This document shows, one piece after another, positions 12,975-16,729 of a stretch of 16,729 nucleotides of DNA (position 1 is the stretch's first letter; every line of letters begins with the position of its first letter). The stretch is from a bacterium. GTDB lineage: Bacteria; Patescibacteriota; Minisyncoccia; UBA6257; UBA9933. The stretch lies in NCBI GenBank assembly GCA_021799155.1, contig JAJZBA010000003.1:1-16729 (forward strand), given 5' to 3'. A model generated the notes under the pieces. That model saw nothing but the letters and a program-made list of their open reading frames with translations, had not been told where the DNA came from and searched no databases. The position numbers and the translations under genes were made by a program.

Positions 12975-13665
12975 CATAATTTATCCGTTATTACTAACAG
13001 TATGGACTATACCATCACCGAGCACTCAACACGTTGAGTATTCGGGAACGACGTATTATGGAAAAATTTCCATCATCCGACAATAAATCGGATAGTCTCT
13101 ACGGGGTTAACGTATGCTTTTTCCGTCTTTTTGAATAATTTAATTCTCGAAAACCATCTATAAGATTAATTAACTTTTTAAAGTCTTTTCGATTTTTAAC
13201 CAATTCTTTGGTTTTAAGAATTTTTATCAACAGATTAGCTTGTTTCTTTTTAAGAATTAGATATGGTTCGATGGCTTTGATTAGATTTATGATTGCGTCT
13301 TTCCGATTAACAACATACTCTAAGATTCCGTCATTTCTTTCTCTTAAATTTCCGAAATTAAAATGGGAGAAAATTTTTTCGAAATCTTGTTTGTTCTTTT
13401 TAGACTGAAAGAAAACAATATAGGAAGCGATTTGAAATCCGTATTTATAACTCGGATTCAGTTTCGCTCTTACATAAATACTTCCATCGCCATCGAGCAA
13501 TCCTGCAAGATAAGCTTTATTCGTAGACGAAAGACCTTTATTCATACGCAACTTCCCTCGGTATTATCCTAACATACGACAGGTTGAAATACAATTGTAC
13601 GTTAGGACTTCACCGATATGAGTCGTTTTTTGCAATTCCAATTACTCGGAAAAGCCGCCAAATTG
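12975..13665 (-). mobile_element. Group I intron in 23S at the I-CreI target site (E. coli ~2593)
   Basis: The joined exons read AAACCGT|CGTGAGACAGG, matching the I-CreI homing site. The 5' splice site follows U (13666), the intron ends in G (12975), and P1 forms between exon CCGU and internal guide GCGG with the expected U-G pair. P7 is GACTATCC (13097-13090) with GGTATAGTCC (13013-13004), including a bulge. Helices GTCGGA/TCCGA and ACTCAAC/GTTGAGT fit P3/P8-type elements. Length 691 nt. It encodes a homing endonuclease and should self-splice from pre-rRNA. The subgroup was not determined. Confidence 0.88.
13099..13545 (-). CDS. LAGLIDADG homing endonuclease, I-CreI family, intron-encoded
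   Basis: A 148-residue single-motif LAGLIDADG protein, expected to work as a homodimer that cuts intronless 23S genes and spreads the intron. The motif is YLAGLLDGDGS (12-22). Compared with remembered I-CreI, the first ~55 residues align without gaps: Y12, L13, A14, G15, D18, G19, catalytic D20, K28, N30, S32, Y33, K34, Q38 and metal-site Q47 share numbers. R68 and R70 also match, and K99 corresponds to K98 with one inserted residue. KKKQANLLIKIL matches the KQKQANLVLKII helix. The ATG at 13545 gives I-CreI numbering, so I prefer it to an upstream TTG at 13551. GAGGGAAG lies just upstream. The stop codon overlaps the intron's P7 region. Confidence 0.93.
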   Translation of the reverse strand: MNKGLSSTNKAYLAGLLDGDGSIYVRAKLNPSYKYGFQIASYIVFFQSKKNKQDFEKIFSHFNFGNLRERNDGILEYVVNRKDAIINLIKAIEPYLILKKKQANLLIKILKTKELVKNRKDFKKLINLIDGFRELNYSKRRKKHTLTP

Positions 13666-14516
13666 ACGGTTTGAACCCAGCTCGCGTGTCCTTTTAATTG
13701 GCGAACAGCCAAACGCTTGGGACCTTCTTCAGCCCCGCGCTAGGACGAGCCGACATCGAGGTGCCGAGCGAGATCGTCGATAGGAACTCTCGGATCTCAC
13801 CAGCCTGTTATCCCCGGGGTAACTTTTGTCCGTTGTCTCCGACCTTTCTATAAAGAATCGTCGGGTCACTAAGCTCTGCTTTCGCACCGGCGCGGCTTGT
13901 CAGCCTTGCCGTTAAGCCGGCTTTTGCCTTTACACGACAAGAGCGATTTCCATCCGCTCTTAGCCGACCTTGATAGACTCCTCCGCTACTTTTTAGGAGG
14001 ATTCCGCCCCAGAAAAACTGCCCGCCAGACACTGTCCCCGAATGTTTTTGCCATCCAGGTTAGTCTTTAAAACTTAGAAGATGGGTGTTTCATTGGCGTC
14101 TCCATCCGCCCCAAAAGGCGAATTTCAAAGACTCCCCACTACGCTACGCATCTAAATTTTAAAAACAATATCAAGCTACAGTAAAGCTCCCGGGGTCTTT
14201 TCGTCCCGCTATAGGTATCCCGCGTCTTCACGGGAATCGCATTTTCACCGAGCTCTTCGTTGAGACAGTTCCCCAGTCGTTCCGCCTTTCGTGCGCTCCG
14301 GAACTTACCCGGAAAGGAATTGCGCTACCTTAGAACGGTTATAGTTACCGCTGACATTGACGAGGGCTTAACCCGCTCAGCACTCCAGATTACTCCAAAG
14401 CACCGGCAGGCTTGACCTTCTCGCATCGGTCAGGCGTCACCCCCTATACATCCTCTTGCGAGTTCGCAGGGAGCTGTGTTTTTGTTAAACAGTCGCCAGG
14501 GATACTTTTGTTGCAA

Positions 14517-14642
14517 CCGCTCGCTCCGCTCGCTATTACCGATGCAAAACTACGAATAATTATGCGAATCTACAAAATTTTTATTCGTAGATTCAGATGA
14601 ATTTGTAGTTTCGCATCACCTAACAGTGAGCGAAGCGAACGG
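14517..14642. repeat. 126-nt palindromic 23S insert, copy 2 (near helix 63)
   Basis: Same orientation, length and ends as the copy at 12592, differing at two positions (both G to A). It lies between TTGCAA and the conserved CGGCAAAA/TTAAGGAACTCGG block, in the variable tip of the helix near E. coli 1715. The 829 nt between here and the intron are ordinary 23S. Confidence 0.9.
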
Positions 14643-15201
14643 CAGGCCTTATTGCGAACTTACGGCCGCTTTTTTGCCGAGTTCCTTAACGAAGAATCAC
14701 TCGTTCCCCTGAGGCTACTCGCCTCATCCACCAGTGTCGGTTTACAGTACGGGCCCGACTTTTCCAATCTTAGAGGTTTTTCTTGGAGATTTGCTCGACA
14801 GACTTTTCCAGTTGAACCGAAATCGTCTTTACTCTGGGATTTGTCCCGCTTTTGGCAAGACATTCCGACAGATTTACTTATCGGAAATCCTCGATCAAGA
14901 ACACCAAACCATTAAGGTGCTCCATCTACTAAATCTCGTCGCCCCATCGAAAAAAGTCGGGGGACTGGAATATTAACCAGTCAGCCATCAGCTTCGGCTT
15001 TCGCCATTGCCTTAGGACCGCCTAACCCTCCGTTGATTTCCATTGCGGAGGAAACCTTGGATTTGCGGGGTCCCGCTTTTTCAGCGGGATTGTGATTACT
15101 CATGCCAACATTCTCTCTTCCATTTACTCCAGTCGCCCTCGCGGGTCAACCTTCAACGCAAATGAAATGCTCTCCTACCACGCCTCGCGCAAAGCGCGAG
15201 T

Positions 15202-15272
15202 AACTTACAACTTACGACTAACAACTAACAACAATTAAAATGTCGTTGGTCGTAAGTCGTTGGTCGTCAGTC
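15202..15272. repeat. Heptad hairpin in 23S helix 45 region
   Basis: 31-nt arms 15202-15232 and 15242-15272 with a 9-nt loop. On the rRNA strand the first arm is GACTGAC + GACCAAC + GACTTAC + GACCAAC + GAC. It sits between the small stems GCACAAG and CTCGCGC in the loop following TACCGAAGACACGGATGCC, E. coli about 1170, a classical intervening-sequence site. Confidence 0.85.
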
Positions 15273-15813
15273 ACTTGTGCTTTGCACAAGGCATCCGTGT
15301 CTTCGGTAGTTTGCTTAGCCCCGGTAAATTTTCGGCGCAATTCGCCATCGAATAGTGAGTTGTTACACACTCTTTAAAGGATGGCTACCTCTAAGCCAAC
15401 CTCCTATCTGTCAATGGCAAATCACTGCCTTTAACACTTAGCAAACATTTAGGGACCTTAGACGACGATTTGGGCTGTTTCCCTTTTGACCGATGGAGCT
15501 TAGCCCCCATGGTCTGACTGCCCGGCTTACCATACAAGTATTCGGAGTTTGACCGAGAAGTCGAGATTTCTCCCTTTACTTCTCAACCAGTAGCTCTACC
15601 CCTTGTATGTTTTTACCGAACGCTAGCCCTAAAGCTATTTCGGAGAGAACCAGCTATTACCAAGCTCGATTAGCTTTTCACTTCTTACCTCAGCTCATCC
15701 GAAGGTTTTGCACAACCAACCGGTTCGGACCTCCTCCCGCATTTCTGCGGGATTCATCCTGGCCAAGGCAAGCTCGCCTGGTTTCGGGTCTATTTCGCAC
15801 TACGTGCTCAATT

Positions 15814-15880
15814 GACCAACGACAAACAACCAACAACCAATGACAAAAAGTCGTAAGTTGTCAGTCGTAAGTCGTAAGTC
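15814..15880. repeat. Heptad hairpin in 23S near E. coli ~640
   Basis: 31-nt arm (15814-15844), 5-nt loop AAAAA, 31-nt arm (15850-15880). Left arm GACCAAC + GACAAAC + AACCAAC + AACCAAT + GAC. It lies between AAACCGAG and ATAGACCCGAAACC on the rRNA strand, next to a short hairpin AAAAGAGC/GCTCTTTT. Confidence 0.85.
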
Positions 15881-15996
15881 AAAAGAGCGTCGCTCTTTTA
15901 AAACTCGGTTTCCCTATGCCTTCCTTCCGTAGAAGTTAGACGCGTAATGCAAAATAACTCGTTGGCTCATTCTTCAATAGGCACCTCGTTGCACTT

Positions 15997-16178
15997 CGCT
16001 AACGCTCGGCGCTCCCAAATTCGAAATTCGAATATCGAAATCCGAAACAAATTCGAAATTCTAAATTCAAATTTTCAAAATTTTTTGAATTTAATCATTT
16101 GAATTTAGATATTGTTTCGGTTTTCGGATTTCGTGCTTCGGATTTGTGAGGAACACTGAGCGTTAGCGATAGTGTTCC
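15997..16178. repeat. AT-rich palindromic insert in 23S helix 25 region
   Basis: Outer inverted repeat CGCTAACGCTC (15997-16007) / GAGCGTTAGCG (16158-16168). Inside are 31-nt arms of AAATTCG-type heptads (16017-16047: AAATTCG, AAATTCG, AATATCG, AAATCCG, AAA; 16115-16145: TTTCGGT, TTTCGGA, TTTCGTG, CTTCGGA, TTT) around a 67-nt AT-rich core containing CTAAATTCAAA/TTTGAATTTAG. GGAACACT/AGTGTTCC (16150-16178) gives a local alternative hairpin. Location matches E. coli ~540. Confidence 0.8.
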
Positions 16179-16448
16179 GAGTCCTTGTAAGCATATGGTT
16201 TCAGGTTCTATTTCAACGGCCTCGTCGGCCTGCTTTTCACCTTTCCCTCACGGTACTAGTTCGCTATCGATCATCAGATGTATTTAGCCTTTCCGGATAG
16301 TGCCGGATGATTCCCTCGAAGCATCCTGTCATCGAGGTACTCAAGATTAAGAAAAATTGGTCGCTTTGTTTTTGCGTACAAGGCTTTCACTTTCTTCGGC
16401 ATCGCTTTCCAGCGATTTCCGCTAACCAAGCGATTTGTAACCAATCCT

Positions 16449-16514
16449 AACTGACAACAAACAACTAACAACAAACAATAAAAATCGTAAATTGTCGGTT
16501 GTAAGTCGTAAGTC
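16449..16514. repeat. Heptad hairpin in 23S near E. coli ~280
   Basis: 31-nt arm AAC + TGACAAC + AAACAAC + TAACAAC + AAACAAT (16449-16479), loop AAAA, 31-nt arm ATCGTAA + ATTGTCG + GTTGTAA + GTCGTAA + GTC (16484-16514). It is the most degenerate of the four GACNNAC-type 23S copies. It interrupts a variable stem between AGTAAGATAAGAATTT and AGGATTGGTTAC on the rRNA strand. Confidence 0.82.
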
Positions 16515-16627
16515 AGAAATTCTTATCTTACTACCCCCGCCTAAATTTTCTTGCGAAAATTTTGGCAGGTTTGGGCTTTTCCCTTTTCACTCGCCGCTAC
16601 TGGGGGAATGCGCGAAGCGCATTTCCT

Positions 16628-16699
16628 GACCTACGACAAACGACCAACGACAAACGACGATGTAAAAAGTCGTAAGTTGTTAGTTGTAAGTCGTGGGTC
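16628..16699. repeat. Heptad hairpin in 23S near E. coli ~225
   Basis: 31-nt arm GACCTAC + GACAAAC + GACCAAC + GACAAAC + GAC (16628-16658), 10-nt loop, 31-nt arm GTCGTAA + GTTGTTA + GTTGTAA + GTCGTGG + GTC (16669-16699). Flanked by two further hairpins carrying GCGAAGC loops (GGAATGCGC/GCGCATTTCC and AAAAAATGC/GCATTTTTT). Confidence 0.88.
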
Positions 16700-16729
16700 G
16701 GAAAAAAATGCTTCGCATTTTTTTCTAGA

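Noticed and set aside
13208..13572. Plus-strand ORFs opposite the homing endonuclease
   Set aside because: They are antisense shadows of the LAGLIDADG gene, which has clear motifs on the minus strand.
13808..16474. Several short ORFs on both strands across the 23S gene
   Set aside because: The region is conserved 23S rRNA; the ORFs have no protein-family features.
15200..16700. CRISPR-like array because of repeated GACNNAC units
   Set aside because: Repeats are 7-nt tandem units arranged as inverted arms with no unique spacers of constant length, so they are not CRISPR.

Overview
The window most likely comes from a Patescibacteria/CPR genome (Parcubacteria-like). This is inferred from AT-rich, tightly packed genes, few Shine-Dalgarno sequences, tRNAs without a complete encoded CCA, pheS without an adjacent pheT, a reduced SecA, and a 23S rRNA gene carrying a LAGLIDADG group I intron plus several other insertions. 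No 16S gene is present, so the placement rests on general character.

Layout. 1-121 (minus) is the N-terminus of a MurD-like ligase, followed by a separately promoted and terminated NlpC/P60 peptidase gene (197-700, minus). Then come initiator tRNA-fMet (795-866), a 145-bp-spaced duplication of its 3' tail, and a second CAU-anticodon tRNA (1041-1113). A plus-strand run follows: pheS, a PBP2-type transpeptidase, a GalT-family nucleotidylyltransferase and a DedA membrane protein (1127-5625). After a pair of back-to-back palindromes comes tpiA, a charged hypothetical protein, a SIMPL-domain protein, an alpha/beta hydrolase and a GtrA-like protein (5681-9106), mostly with overlapping or touching ends. 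9107-9631 is a hairpin-rich gap ending in a strong terminator and a promoter that probably makes a leaderless hpf mRNA. hpf and secA (9632-12391) run head-on into the rRNA operon on the minus strand: 5S (12395-12513) and 23S (12554 to beyond the window end).

Functional themes are envelope and wall growth (MurD, NlpC/P60, PBP2, SecA, DedA, GtrA), translation (pheS, two tRNAs, HPF, rRNA) and central carbon metabolism (TPI, GalT-like).

The most unusual feature is a family of hairpin inserts built from 7-nt repeats. The standard unit is a 31-nt arm (four heptads plus 3 nt, consensus [GACNNAC]x4-GAC), a short loop and an inverted 31-nt arm. Four such copies interrupt 23S rRNA. A fifth 23S insert has the same 31-nt architecture with a different heptad (AAATTCG-like). 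One copy sits in frame in secA (exactly 75 nt), a related arm pair is in tpiA, and single arms are in pheS. The 23S gene also holds two 126-nt near-identical palindromic inserts (124/126) at sites that look like helices 63 and 98, and a 691-nt group I intron at the I-CreI homing site, encoding a protein that aligns with I-CreI almost residue for residue. Helix names and E. coli positions are from remembered landmark sequences, not a computed alignment.
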